Numbered from the stretch's first letter, positions 28,986 to 44,040 are shown. The stretch: 64,000 nt of DNA from Rhopalosiphum padi (GCF_020882245.1 NC_083598.1:76885714-76949713); one strand, 5' to 3'. The notes: generated by a model not told the origin, from the letters alone. Program-made: numbers and translations.

Positions 28986-29728
28986 ATAAAATCCTTTTTC
29001 CTATACGTGTTATTGCCAACTATAGAAACTATTATTATAACACAGCATTTATTGCATAATATTACTCTTATATATAAATATTAATAATATAGGTAGATAC
29101 CCATTTTAGTATATAGGTAACTATTAGATTAATTTTAATATTTATTTATTAATTTATACATCAATTTAATAAGTGTGGTCATTACTTTCTTAAAAACATG
29201 AAAAATTGGCATCTACCTCATTATATCTACCTATAATATAATATAAGTATAAATAAAATACATCAGCACCTATAACTGTAAATAATTACGTAATTAATTT
29301 ATGTAATACTGACGAGTAACGATCGTATTCGGATAAACTATAAGTAGCCAAGTGGGTACTTTGAGCATCGCCACTTTTTAAAACATACCTGTAAATAATC
29401 ACTGTCCCTATCATACATATTAACTGAATGAAATCATGTGTATATAATTATATTTGACCTAACTACAAAGGCGGTGTCGTTAAGATATAGATTAATTCTT
29501 TCGAAATAATTTACATAATAAAAACAATTGATAAAAACGTAAATTTTTAATAACAACAATTTTTAATTCTTTATCAAATACATCTGCTATATACGTTTAA
29601 ATTTGTTTTTTAGTATTTAATTATTTTGTAATAGTGTTGACCACAAGTCTTATTATTTGAGATATAGAATAGAATCATGTAAAATATAAATATAAGTACC
29701 TATGTATCAATAATAGGCGATATTAACA

Positions 29729-30018
29729 TTAACATTTACCTTAATTATGCATGTTTGATTTAATAAATTAATTATATATGTACATTATACTCGTAGTTTA
29801 ATTGTTGTACTAATATTACACATAAATATAATAACATACAGATTAGCATTATTAATAAAAATGAATAATAATATTATATACCTATTATTAATATTTACCT
29901 ACCTTCTTAATTATTAATGTTTGATTTAAACAAATTAGTGTAATGTATGTCTACATTATAGTTGAATTGTTGTAGTTATTATTAGTAGTAGATTAGCATT
30001 AATAATAATTAATAATAT
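29729..30018. repeat. degenerate tandem duplication, about 150-bp unit
   Basis: Copy A (about 29,729-29,879) and copy B (about 29,888-30,018) share an ordered series of blocks: TTTACC, TTAATTAT, ATGTTTGATTTAA, TACATTATA, AATTGTTGTA, GATTAGCATTA and AATAATAT. Indels between them shift the offset from 166 to 150 bp. No coding content. The collinear order of seven blocks makes chance similarity unlikely even in AT-rich DNA. Confidence 0.75.
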
Positions 30019-30844
30019 AATCATTATATTAATTATTAAGAACCATGCATATATTAAAAAAATTAAATTAATGTAATTTAAAGTACTTTTTTGAAATAAA
30101 AATAATAATGTCCATCAAGTTCGGAAAATAACAATAATAATAATACCTATATAATTATGGTAAATGTATAAGTTATGTTCGCTCGTTGACTGCTGTTGAC
30201 GGAATCGACGCAGAATAGTTAAACTATTGATCACGAAGAAAAACGTGGTTTACCTACATTTAAACAAGTCCGTGGTCCATGCGCATTTTACTTTATTGCT
30301 CGTATAAACGAGATTTTATACTACCAAAGAAAATCATACAACAATATAAACCAAACTTAAAACGACACTAAGACTGTCGTAAGACACTATACTATATAGC
30401 TAGTTTATCGTATAAGACAAAGTGTACAAATAAGTCGTATTTTATTATAATATATATGCTGTTTAATTTTACTCGTGTGGAATACATTTAATATAAAGAA
30501 CACAATTATGTTGCGAACTCTGAAAAACAAAATATAAATAATCGTCGACCCATCGATCATATACTATTGTGTAGTAACGACTATACAAACGTAATATATA
30601 TAGAACATAATATTATGCGTTTTATAAAATATTTTTATATATTATTAATGTTATAGCGTCAAGTATTTTCTGAATTATAAATTATATTATTTATTAATAT
30701 ACAAGCAATGTATTTGTAGTTTCATTGTGGTTGATATTATATTTTATATATCATACCAATAATTTGATGTACTAAATATAATATACTTTATACATATAAG
30801 TACCTAAAGTTTGATTTTTTTATAACGCACATTCCACACAAACT

Positions 30845-30857
30845 TGCACATGATTAA
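30845..30857 (+). promoter_or_regulatory. Exd/Hox-type composite site, copy 1
   Basis: TGCACATGATTAA is followed by TTAG, giving ATGATTAATTA, which contains the TGATnnAT Exd/Hox composite. The same 13 bases recur 87 bp to the right. Hox autoregulatory and cross-regulatory elements use such sites; binding here is inferred. Confidence 0.3.
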
Positions 30858-30931
30858 TTAGAAACACCTAAAACTGTTGACTAGTCGTTATTTCTGGATT
30901 TTTATTTTCGAACCGGGTCGTAAATGACAAA

Positions 30932-30944
30932 TGCACATGATTAA
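30932..30944 (+). promoter_or_regulatory. Exd/Hox-type composite site, copy 2
   Basis: An exact second copy of TGCACATGATTAA, followed by CGG rather than TTA, so its second half-site is weaker. It leads into a GC-richer block at 30,950-31,450. Confidence 0.25.
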
Positions 30945-30999
30945 CGGTTTCCCGCACACCATCCCCGCCAACCACGCGTTCGCATCAGTCCTATACACG

Positions 31000-31460
31000 T
31001 CGAGAACCATTAAAAAGAAAGAAAAAATTTAAAAAAAAAATCTAATCAGTCGTAAAAAAAATGAGAATAAAAAATCCCTACTCTCGGACCGGCGCGAGGT
31101 GCACGTACACACATTATATACGCGCGGATACGTGTAGTCGTCGTGTATTCAAAGGAGCTGGGTGCGTGCCACCAGAGTCGTTAAAAATCTCCGTTTTTAT
31201 GGGCACCTGTAAATTATTATCCGCTATGATATCCCGACACACAACACGGCGATTTAACGAAATTTAATGTCTCGCGTACACGTAAATAAATCCATTTGAA
31301 TATTTCGAGGTAAATCGTAAAAATGTCGAATGGCGGGGACCCGCCACGTATTACGTTGGTTCGAAAACGCTCGTTGAATTATGATGATGAACCACCGCGA
31401 GCCGCCGGTGAACTAAAATGTGCGACTATTTAAATCGATATATCCGTAGAATAATACGTA
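31000..31460. other. CpG-richer island, non-coding
   Basis: It contains a 68-codon plus-strand frame (31,061-31,267) with no recognisable domain and several GCCGCC/CGCCGG words near 31,400. It follows the duplicated Exd/Hox-type sites. Regulatory role possible. Confidence 0.35.
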
Positions 31461-31790
31461 GAATACACATCACACTGGCGCACTAACCCGTGTATACTCC
31501 CAGTATACTAATATACTAATTTATAATATTCGATTAAGATTTTAGAGTAGCACTACTGTAAAATTGTTATTGAAACTTAATATTAATAGTATATAGGTAG
31601 TAACATTATTGTATTGTTGACATATCATTATAATAACTAATATAGCCTATAGGATAGTATTGACTGTAACTCATAATACTATGTACATTTAACATTAATA
31701 TTTGTTATCATTTTCAATTTTCACACATAATATTACACTGTCACATAAAAATGATTTTACTCAAAAATTCCAGTTTATTATTTCTGTAGG

Positions 31791-31811
31791 TCAATGCGGT
31801 AAACGCATTGA
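31791..31811. repeat. perfect 8-bp inverted repeat with 5-nt loop
   Basis: TCAATGCG and CGCATTGA flank GTAAA. The GC-containing arms make it more notable than the many AT hairpins. Confidence 0.85.
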
Positions 31812-33429
31812 GCAAAATTATATAAGCCATGACGTATTTCCTTAATAGTTTTAAGTACAATATTTTATTACAAGTGTGGTCTGTATAATATAAGCTTAGA
31901 TAAAAAAAAATTATTATTTTAAACGACTAATGTGTTGTCTTAATCGTGTTTACTACCTTAATAATATTTAATTTATAAACTAAAGGTATAATATTATTTT
32001 AACCGGTAGCAGAAATTAAACAACTTTAAATACTACTGAGCCCCTATTTATATTATATATATATATATAGATATATATATATTATATCTAACCTACCTGA
32101 ATGGTTCAAAATTGTATACACATAAGTCATAAATATATTAGTATTATATTATTAATAAAATGTCAACTTATAGATATAATAATATGTAAGCATCTGCTTC
32201 TATATAAGATAATATAAGCACAAATTATATTTTAAGAACGGCTTATTGTATAATATAGTAAATATAGTAATAAGTATTATTTCTAACAACTATAACTTGT
32301 GTAACACTATATAGACTATAGACTCTATAGCATACAACACAGACGACGAACAAACATGTATAGATTATAGACCATGTCAATGATGATCACTAATCCGTTT
32401 TTTTTAGGAAGGCACAAACTCGATATTATGTTATAAGTACCTTCATATTATATTATATTACCATTTAATTTAGAAACTCAAGATTTCGTTTAAGACCTCC
32501 AAGTGTATTAAATTCCAACACCTGGAATATCTGCAACAATATATTTTGTCGTGATAATACCATGTGCAAGGTAAAAAAAAAGAAGAGTAAATACCAAACT
32601 CTGAGAGTATATTATATAAGAATACGAGTAAAATTAAAATGGATATGAGAGGCAATAAACGCATTTAAGTATTTTGAAAATTGAGATAAAAGTTCAAAAA
32701 ATATTTTTATTTTATTATTTTTTTAGTACCGCTTCGCCTGTGATAAAAATATGAATATACCTATGTAAAACTTTAAAGCATTTTATAATACAGATAATTT
32801 ATATTTCAATACAATATTAGTCTAAATATAAGTATTTCCAAAAGTTAAAGTTGAAAAATGTAAATAGTGAATTACATAAATAATACTAGCTAACTATACA
32901 TATTATTCAATTTAAGACATCTGTTATTTTATACGTATATAGTTACAATTTAAATATAATTTTTTATAATTACCTATTAAAAAAACAGAAATATAAATCA
33001 TTATAGGCTGTGCATTTCAACAATACTTTGAAATGTGTATAAGGAACATAGCATACGTACACAAAATGTAAATAATTTCCAAAATTAATTTTTTTTTTCA
33101 GAAAATTTTTCGTTAATAATTCGCAAAAATCGTAATGAAACGGTGATTATTATCACTAAAAATACTAGCTGGTACAATATCGAACGCGTATAATAGGATT
33201 CAAATTTATTGTCTCGCGTTATTTGAATCAATCTGCTCCGTTATTTTATTTGAGTTTCGATCGTCAAACGTCGTCTTCTTACGATTTATTATCGTATAAT
33301 ACACAAGTGAAGATACATATAATAAATAATATATATATATTGGTAAACGGTCTTTTAAACTATGATTTTTTTTTTGGGATTCAAAAGCGCACCGTTGGGA
33401 TTATTTTTTCCCACTTGGCATTTTGACTC

Positions 33430-33718
33430 GCCATCAGGCACGCCGCATTTACCACCCGTATACAATATACATTCCTTGACCGTCCCCTTGGACATATACC
33501 CCAACACCTACACTGCAGTCGATGCGGTTGCTTATCGTCGACTATGTAGCTGGTTACGGGTCGGATCGCGTTCAATGTCGATTCGTTAAGGTCCCGGGAC
33601 GAATGAAACGCGAAAATAAATGTTCATGTGAATACAGAATACATTTAATTCAACTATTTTCAACGGTGCCATTTTGTCGGAACGTTTACCAAGCCATATT
33701 CCGTATTGTCCATGAGTG
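33430..33718. promoter_or_regulatory. PHO-type motif group in a GC-richer island
   Basis: GCCAT at 33,430, GCCATTTT at 33,668 and GCCATATT at 33,693 are present. The last two read AAAATGGC and AATATGGC on the minus strand and fit AAnATGGC. A Zeste-like TGAGTG follows at about 33,713. They lie in a CpG-richer stretch (33,190-33,720) with no recognisable coding content. No GAGA cluster is present, so the PRE reading is weak. Confidence 0.2.
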
Positions 33719-33849
33719 TAGTATAATATATATACATATACACAATATAATATATATACTTTGTAGTTTATGTTTTTGATGAACCTAAACTGATGTTCTG
33801 CCGGTATTGTACGTACATTATAGAAATTACACATATATACAGTGTACAA

Positions 33850-36800
33850 TACGAGTTGTTTAATATTATGTAAATTTGCCTGAAACCAGTTTTCCTAACT
33901 CCGTCACTAAATAAACTATGCCCATACGCCTGTGTATAGTATAATAATTCGGTACAAGGGTCTTATAAATTAGAATACAAAAACTACGGGGTAACCCTTG
34001 GCAACAGCAGAGGGGAAGGTGCTGACTGTAAAGGCGTGTGTATATCGACGATGACAAAGACTTGCACGGTACTAAAAAAATTTCAGTTCGATTCAATGAA
34101 TACAGCCGTTGCGTTATAAGTATTTACTGTTTAATAAACAAAAATATATTGAGTATACATTTTAACATATAAAATAATGATATAATTGAATCGTTAAAAA
34201 CGCATAATTTTAAATGTATGTATACGATTACCATATACTTATCGTGAACAATATTATTTATAACTCAATTTATTACAAGTTTAAACAGTTCAAATAATTT
34301 GAATGGTGTTATTCACACTTAATACAAATGCATTTAATCGTTTCGGTTATGTACCAAAGATTTTTAAATTTATCAATAAATATAATAGTAAATTAGTCGC
34401 CCAGTGTATCACAATTAAATAAATGCTCTAAAGTCGCATTTATAATATAAAGCAAAGAAAAATTATGCGATTACAGAATCTCGTGAAATCATAAAACTGA
34501 TTTGTATTTAACTATACTATCTGTTTATATATAATATATCTTATGTGTGACTAAGATAATAATATGTAGGTAGGTTTATATAGTGAAAATAAAATAACAA
34601 ACATCACAGCTGCACATATAAAGAAACGGTTGCAAATTGCAATATAGGTTGGACCTTAGGTTATATTATATCGTGACAAATATTAGAAATCTTATATATA
34701 CGATTTCAGATACAAAATAACGATAATGTGAATGTAATATTCACCCATACGATTAACCAAATTGTATGTGTATAGTAAACAAAGACTGTTTACAATTTTA
34801 TATTACTTACGTCTTATGGTAATTTAAAATGTAATAGATTCATGAGACTTAAAAATTATGTAAGGGTTAATGTTATTTTAAAGATTCTTTCCACAAAATA
34901 CTTAATGTAATAAGAATTTAAAATTTAAGTTTTTTAAACATATTTTTGTGGTTATCTTAATTACACACTAAACATATACATTAGATGAATCAATATATAA
35001 ATAATATAACATCAAGAAAATACATTAAATTATGTGTAAGTATCATATAAATAAAAAATATAAATAAAATGAAAAAATTTAGATAACATATCATGATGAT
35101 GTTTAAATAATTGACTATTTAACTATTTAAATAATTGTGCAATATGATATTTCCTTTTTCAATATTTTTACTATTAAAATACCATGTCATCAATTAATAA
35201 ATAATATATATCATTAATATTAATTGAAAATTAAACTCACTAAGTATAGGATATATACATTTAAGAACATTCAAATACAATAGATATACAATAAAATACT
35301 GAAAATGTATAATCAAAATAAAATATAGCATATTTTAACACAACGATATGAGTGTATAAAATACTTCATATATAAAATGAAAACCATAAACATTTATAGT
35401 ACCTAACTAAACTAACAACTATAACAACTGACTGTTAAAATAATTTCATTAGTTATTATATAACTAGAAAATGATTGAGACATCAAAGATTTTTATTTTA
35501 TATGTCAAATATATTATTTTAGGTACCTTTATACATATTATAATTATTATTACACATCTCTTTTTGTTTAAAATATTGCATAAAAAACGTAGTAACTTAA
35601 TTTAATTATATAGTTTTTTATTCCCTGTTCGATCAAAAGATCTTAAAATTATTATGTTTATTAGTTATACATAATTTTTTTTATGTTTTTTATATACATA
35701 ATAAATATTATGGTTTAAGATCCGAGAGGAATCATAATATTTAAACGTTTGTAAAACATCTATAAAGTTTGAACAATTGGGGAGACTTCAATGAAAATAT
35801 ACAGTAGGTTCATTCGTAAAGACGGTTTGTCGCGTTCTCAACAATACTCGGGCTATAAAATATTATACGACAGCTCCAGGGAAGGTGTTTAGTGTGTATT
35901 TGATATATGTGAAAAAACAAGGGAAAACATATTATATTGCTCATATAATACATAATAGACTGATAGTATAGCATAAAGGTCTATTTCAGATTCAGATATA
36001 AACGACCACAATGGGGTGTTTAAAAATACATAATAAATTATTACAACACTGCGTTAACATGACATAATATAACTATAAAAGTATGTAGTTAATAAAAATA
36101 AAGCAAAAATATGCTAATTTTCAATATTTTTCCTAGTCGGAAATAGGGTTTACAAAATCACCGATACTTTATTTTATTGTACATTTGTGTGTACACAAAG
36201 GGTGACAAAATTGTTTTCATCGCATCCATTTAGACATACTTTATATTTTTCATAAACTGTGGCCATTGGCCTTGCAGTTAACGACATTATAGAATACCCG
36301 ATACCGTATCTATACTGGCTATACTACCTACTTACCTACAAAATTTAATAAATCAGATTTTTATTTAAGGCGATAAATAATTCTTGAATAACCTGATACA
36401 AAAGTACTTAACTAATCCTGGAAATTGTACACACACGTGTCAGTCAAAACGTTTTGTTTTCCAATCAAACAATTTCAATTTTAAATTATATTGGAACAAT
36501 AAAAAGCAAATACAAACTTGATTATTACATTATATTACTATTGTATTGATAAAAATTAAAAAACCATATGGTTTACAATCAATCATATTAATTGTAACTA
36601 ATTTATTTTTGAGATGAAAAAATCATTGTATTTTTCGATAACTTGAACAAGATTATACTATTGCTCTTATTGATTGGTAAGAGTTTCATTAAATAACGTT
36701 ATTAATGCTATAACCCTTTCAGATATAGTAACATAGTTTTCACTAATTAGAGTGATCCGTTATCCATATCCATAATACCATAATATTAAACTCTATATTA

Positions 36801-37860
36801 TATAATCCTATAGTATCCTACAATGCTAATAGATTTAATTAGAAATAACTAAAAGTGATATAAATATGCGAATCATCCGACATTATTAGAACAGTAACCT
36901 ATTTAAAAAAAAACAAATTTTATATTTCTCATTGACTGTGGAATCCTTTTACATAAAATACATTACACTTTGATAATTATAAATTTAATAAACCGATTTG
37001 GATTTTAATAATTGTATACAACTCCTGTATACTGAGCAGCCGTCATACTATTCAACCAAATTACTCAGCTACAGTTAATGTATTAATTTAAAAGGATGCC
37101 AAACCCTCGTTAGTTATCTCCATCTTATATAAACGTACAAGTGTACATGTATGAGATAGCGAATTAGCGTTCAGCAGAACCATTTCTGTGTTGTTAGTTT
37201 TAATATTATAGTGTGTTATCAAGCTATTTAAGCTTATCATTAATTATTATCTAAGACATAGCATAGTAGTCTTTGTTTTCTTACTTCATGTGAGTTACAA
37301 CTAAATTAAATATAACAATAATTGTAATTCATTTTTAAAAAGCTTAAAAGTATTCATTAATTGTTTTAAAATTTAAATATTAATAAAAATTTTGAATAAT
37401 TTTCTTAAATTTAACTTTTAAATATATAATAATATCAAAAGAAAGGTAGATACCTACACAAAATTGGTTCTTCTAAACGCAAATTTTTATATTGTATACA
37501 GGTCCAAGCGTCCATTCCAATCCGGCTTTAACTCCTCCAGATTTTTCCTAAACACGTTAACACATCTTTGGCTGGACGTAAGTAATAAAAATATGAGACT
37601 ACGATATGTACATTGTATGTGCATATTATAATAATATATATTGTGATAGTATAAGACTATTTAAATGCAATATAATATGTAGATGAGACGGGCTAGCGTA
37701 ATACAAATATCTATTATGTATTAGTAAATTTCTAATGAGATTTTTGAATTTGGACCAGTCAGCATCACTTGTACAAACCCGAAATGTCCATAATAAATAT
37801 AAAAATACAAGATGCAAAATGGAAAAAAAAATACAACCAAAGCAGTTTGTAAACGTTAAA
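33850..37860. other. AT-rich non-coding block
   Basis: No coding frame of note and no repeat with diagnostic ends; extremely AT-rich between 34.1 and 37.4 kb. Confidence 0.7.
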
Positions 37861-38460
37861 GCCATAGCCCGACCTCAAACGGGCGCCGCGACTGACGGCG
37901 GTGTGTAAGTAAACGAAAGCGCATTTTTGAAATATATACGAAACAAAAAAACAAAAAAATGTATAATATATATAGTTATAACAATATCATTATTATTATA
38001 TTACGTGTCGGAATAATTACGCGCGTAATATTTTCGTCGGCGGGCGCATTAATTTTTTTTTTTACGAGCCAAACCGGCTGTAAACGTGATAAATGTCGTC
38101 GTAAAGTACGAAATGCACACGGCGGTGGTTTAAAGCGGATCCTGGTCGCAATGGTCAGCGAACGGCTGCTATATACACGCATGATGGCAATAATCACGAG
38201 AATAATAATATAATAATCACGAAGATGACGATGATAAAGATGATGATAATAATGATAATCCTAACGGCACAAAACAACGACAATGATGTGGATAAAAAAG
38301 CACATAATTTTAATAAAAATAACGTTTATTATGTCGACGGCGGATGTCATCGTAGCAGAGGAGAAAATAAAATATAATGTCGTGCGTATGTCCACAACTG
38401 CATTTACTGCGCGGTCATAAACACGGGTATAGATACATCGGTTTGTAAAAGTATACACGA
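37860..38460. other. CpG-richer island with GAT-rich tail
   Basis: GC-richer DNA (ACGGGCGCCGCGACTGACGGCGG near the left edge) is followed by imperfect GAT/AAT repeats near 38,220-38,260. Overlapping 65-84-codon frames on both strands look like chance ORFs. Confidence 0.45.
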
Positions 38461-41400
38461 TGAATATAGTTTTTTATTTTCCAAAAATCAAATTAATGAT
38501 TTAGTTCAACCCTTTAGTGGAAACAGAGGACATACATTTGGGTAACAGAGTGTACAAAACTGAACAGTAAATAAAATACACGACTAGATTACCACTAATG
38601 GTATTAACGATCGCAATTCTTTTTCACAAAAGTCGCGATCAACAATTTATACAATTATTCTATGCCTGAATACCTGACTAGTTCGAAACAAAACCATATT
38701 TCATACGCATAAATATCGTCACACAACACATCACTATGTATTTCCTGATTATCTTTACGTAGCGAGAAATTAATTTACGATCATCAACTTAATAAGATCA
38801 CAATATTATAAATTGCTCGGAACGAATGTTTATAACTCAGACCGTTTTCTAAACTGCATTATAAACTTAAACAATTTCGTATACAAAAATGTAAAACTCT
38901 AATAATTTTGTTACGAAATGACTGTTTCCTAAGTTTTATACAAAGATTACGATGTTATACAAAATATTTTATTAGTCTAAATTATTTGTACAAGAAACAA
39001 CATTTTCTATTATTTACTCAGTATCTACATCCAACAACTATAAAATATTACAACTGTATTTATAACTAAAAATAAACTAATGTCGTGCATGAAGATCATA
39101 ATTATTTTTACAAGATTAGCAAAACAAAGTATTATCAATTTTAATACGAAAACTTCTTATTTTGTACAGTTCCTACTTACTATAATTTACTCGTATATAT
39201 GTGTAGGCTTATAGTAACTTACCAATGTTAAGACTATATCATAATATTTAATTTGTATCCAATTTATATATTTTATTATAGAATAAATCAACATTATATA
39301 AAATTTAAATATCCAAATAAATTAGTAAATTCTAGAAGAACTGACACACACACTATATTATATTATATTTTTGGTATATGCAGATTCGTTATTATTATCC
39401 ATCAAATCTTAAACTAAATACAGTAAAAAGTTTTAAAAATGTGAACTTACCTCATCATGTTCATCTTCACATAATTTCCAATCGAATGCAATATTTGTAA
39501 ATGAAACTTCTAAAATGTATATTTTTTATCTAAAAAATAAAAAACATGCATAACCTAATAATAATGTATACAAAAAATACAACCAATAAACATAATTATA
39601 TAATAAAATATAATTATTTGATAATTATTAAAATTAATAAAATATAATTATTTGATAATTATTAAAATTAATAAAATAACTACTTTTTTAATATAATATT
39701 ATACTAAAACTTATAAATAATATATACCTGCAAACAAATTACATTTAGTTAGATAATAATTATAAAATATAAACCAGATACCTAAAATCTGTGTAGATTT
39801 TTAAATAATGTGTAACTTTGTGTAGGTATGAAGATGAAATTTAATTAAGGTTTTTATTTTGTTTAGTATTCCTTATCTGGTTTTTATAAGAAAATTAAAT
39901 ATTTAAATGTAATACACTTGAAAAACAACTTATTTTTACAACCAAAGTAAAGCATTTTTGTTTAATTGATAATTAAAAAAAAAATTTAGATTAGACATAC
40001 AATATAATATCTTAAAATTGTAACCATTAATCATTGATATTTATTTAATTAATAAACGTACCTAACGTCATAATAATAATATTATGTTATATCTATTACA
40101 TAAAAATTAATAATCTAGCCGTTGTATTGATTGTAGTTTGTTCAGTAACTAATTAACAGAACTGTAGATTTAACGCATTAAAAAGACTGTTAAATATTAC
40201 TATAAAGTATAAAATAAATGTGGAAAAATATGCACTATAATTTATATTATAGTACCAAAGTATTGAAAAATGTATATTGTGTATATTTTGTATGTATGTT
40301 ATTTATAATTTATATTAGGTATTACTTTATTTAAAATCTTTAATTTAATTTATCTTAAAATAATATTCTAATTATCAACGAAATTAAGGACCACCAATAA
40401 TAAAGTACCATGTAAGAATAAAAAAAAACTTCTTAATTAAGAGAAGTAACGACTACTATGGAATACGTATGTCTGTATGAGTACTGTCAGTCATCCATCA
40501 TTTGCGCATCGCCTAATTTATTGCCCGTGTTGAACATTAAAATATCGTATATCGTTTGAGTATCAACATAATATTACATATTCAAAAAATTTTAATACTA
40601 AATTCTAGATGAACTTGCAAGTTTAATATATGTTATAATCCACACATTTTAAATGATAGTCATAATATTATTATACATACACATAAGTCAATAAATATAT
40701 GTATACATATATTATATGAGTTGGTACAATATTTGAAAATTTAATAATACAAGCGTTAAATTCAAGCTTTTGATTAACTGTATCAATTATATCGCTTAAT
40801 AAGCAGATACGCAAATTATGATGATTCGACACGAAGTAAACGATAGCAATGCATTAACGGTACGCTCAACCGTCTTACAAAATAGGTCAAATTTAACAAT
40901 AGTGATGTGCAAACGATGTACGGCAGTACCTAGGTACTATATAATGAGGTACTTCTTACTTTAATTATCATCGAGTTGTCGTCGATGTTATAGTTAACAC
41001 TTCGAATCGGACGAGTCGGCTATATTGATTTTCGTTTAGAGCACAGAGAGGGTTAGTGAAAACTTTAAAACATGTACAGTGCGGTGCGTGATGGCGATCC
41101 GGGCGACGGGTCTGCTTTGACTTTCGATAAAGAACGCGGAAAAAACGTGTACACGCACGCGCCGCCCCTCAAAAACGTTTGAAACTATATGATCGTTATG
41201 ATGAAAATAGAAACAATATTAAAATGTGTAACGCGATGACGAGACGTTAAGACGGTAGAAAAACAACTACTCATTTCACAAGCAACAGTTCTAACAATTT
41301 GTAATATTTTTCCTTTTTTGATTTCGCGGTATGAACCGTTAAACTGCGGTTAAACTGCACTAACGTAACCATAGAAAACCAAAGAGCTACCTAATCTACT

Positions 41401-44040
41401 GCATAGTTAGTAAAAGTACTGCCTCAGTGGCTACACTGACTACTAAACCAAGTCTAAATTTCCATAAAACTATTCGGAAAAACATATTTTTCAATTTTTG
41501 TATAATTTATTTATATTATGTAAACGACGAAATTATATAATTAGAATTATAGAATATTGGTTTTCTGTGAAAATGGTCGCGTAAGTTTTGTGTTCCGTTT
41601 TTAGAGATGATTCCGAGAAGTTATTATAAATCAAAACTAACAGTAAATTATTTCATCGTTTCTTCGAAAATATTTGAAATTCACGAAACGTTATTGATAA
41701 TAAAATTATTGTTTACTATTTTTGACATAACCACATAGTATTAATATAACGGATTCAATTTAAATTTAAATTAAGTTTTATTTAATCTCTGGTAATATTG
41801 TATTTTATTTGTAGTAATATACAGCTCCTACGTGACCTGAAATAGAAAATATTAAACAAGATCACCTGTTTTTATTATTTATTTTTAGGTATACAAAATA
41901 TGGTTTTATAACATATTATTTTCATTTTTTTTTTTTTTTATTGATGTTTCGTTAATAATTAATAACTACAACTATTAATTTACATTAACTATTTAGTATT
42001 TACCTACATACGTGCTGTTAGATTTACACAACCAAAACTGCACCACTAAAAATGTTTAAACTATAAACGAAGTGATGAATGAATTGTTATAGTTGTACAT
42101 ACGTAAAAATTAAATTCCGAACAATGTTTTAAATCAATTAACATTGCTATTTATCATTAAATTACATAATATCGTTTAAAGTTAAATTTCATCAAATGTT
42201 TATAAAAAATAATTCAGTGTATAAAATTTTTAGATTTTTTAGTTGCAGTATGAACTGTGTACAGATGCAAAATATTGTATTACATTTTAAACTTTATTTA
42301 AATTCTATAAACATTCATTGCTCCGTTCAAAATCTTAAATTAAGGAAAAACAGGAAATTGTGCGCAAAATAGTTTTAACAAAATCGGTTTTGCTTTTAGG
42401 TTGTAATTTTAAAATTAATGATCATTAAAAATAACTGTAAATAAACTTTGAATTATTTGTAAAAATATTTTGAGTCTATCTGTGTTGTATAAGCATTTGA
42501 TTTGATATTTTCAAGTCGTGAAAATATAATACAAGGTTACTCATAGTTTGTTATTTTATCAATTTTAGCAACAATTACATTTACTCTATTTAAAGTCCCT
42601 CTCGTAAATATTTCATAGTGGCACTACTGGCACTAAATAATCTTAAAAATGTACAAAAACAATTATTTTTTATAATCATTTGTAGTTCAAATTTCGACAA
42701 AATTACGTATAATAATTAATAACTCATTGTTAACAAAATAGTAAACTTTATGATACTAGTTGGTAATTATAGATTAGTTATGATTAAAAGATTTGAAAAT
42801 TATATGAAAAGTTTTAAAAATAAATAGGTTAACTAACTTTGTATAAATATTTCACGACAAAGGTCAATGATAAATTAAATAAAAATATTTAAAAATTTAA
42901 AAGTATTGTATTATTTAAGTCACTTCACAAGGCACCTTTACTGCAGTAGTGCAGTGTTATATAGAAGAATAAAATATTTTATATTTCAATGGATTACTGT
43001 AGTATGATAGAAATCGATTTATCTTCGGACGATAAGTTGCGTCTCGTAAATTTCTTTTAACAAACTGTGTACGGATGATAACAATATATGGAATATAAAT
43101 ATGTGCCCTAAGACTTAAATACTCGTAAATAAGGGCACTTTAAACGTTACTTATTATAGCTACTAACTATAATTTATATAAACCATACAAATAGCGTCCT
43201 GAGTAAAAAATATTGTTCTGTATCAGTCAATATTTATTATAATAATAATTTATTGCAATCATCTTTATACTGTACATTTAAAGAATGTTTTTACTCATGC
43301 GTATAAAATATTTATTCCCTTTTGTCCAAATAAATAACGGAAATGATTTACTTTTTTTTCATAAAATATAAATAAATATCTAAATTATATTTGATACTTC
43401 AATATATTTACAACACATCCAATATAATTTCAAGTATACTTGATAAGATATTTCAAGTTTATAAAATATTATTTAAATAGTAGAAAAATATAAGCATGTT
43501 CAAACGTAAAAAAAATTAGTATGTATAGTTATAGTATAATATAAATACAATTTTATACTTCTTGCCAAAATAAATTTTTAGTTATAGGTTTGTAAGTGCT
43601 CGTATCGATGTCACATGATATTTCCCAATGAGTTTCAGATTTATCACCCATGATCGTTTAAGATTATTCGGAAAATTGGGGGATGACATATGAGAAGTTA
43701 AAGGGGTAATGTTATCGAATAATATAATCATTTGGTATCTTTTGTGATATGGAATTGAAATATAAGATTTTTTAAATATATATTTATTTTTATTGATGTA
43801 CCGAGTAGATATGTATTTATTTGAACGTCTGCATTAATATTTTAGTATATAAACATATTGTACGTGATATCGAATACGGCGTTCTGCTTTTTTATATATG
43901 TACTACTCGGTTATTCGAGTACCAATAGCATTTGCAATTTAATTGATATTATTTTACAAAAATCGTGCCCGAGTTACCCGGGAGTAATATTTTAGTCAAC
44001 GTTACACTAAACAGTAAAAAAAAAAACAAAATTTTGCGAT
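38460..44040. other. AT-rich non-coding block with a small island at 41.0-41.2 kb
   Basis: Mostly AT-rich. The patch at 41,070-41,170 is CpG-rich with GTGATGGCGATCCGGGCGACGG-type sequence (PHO-like ATGGC), but has no ORF. The 34-bp tandem repeat is at 39.6 kb. Confidence 0.65.
39603..39677. repeat. 34-bp tandem repeat, 2.2 copies
   Basis: The unit starting ATAAAATATAATTATTTG and ending TTAAAATTA is exactly repeated at 39,603-39,636 and 39,637-39,670, with seven bases of a third copy. Perfect identity implies a recent duplication or a copy-number polymorphism. Confidence 0.9.
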
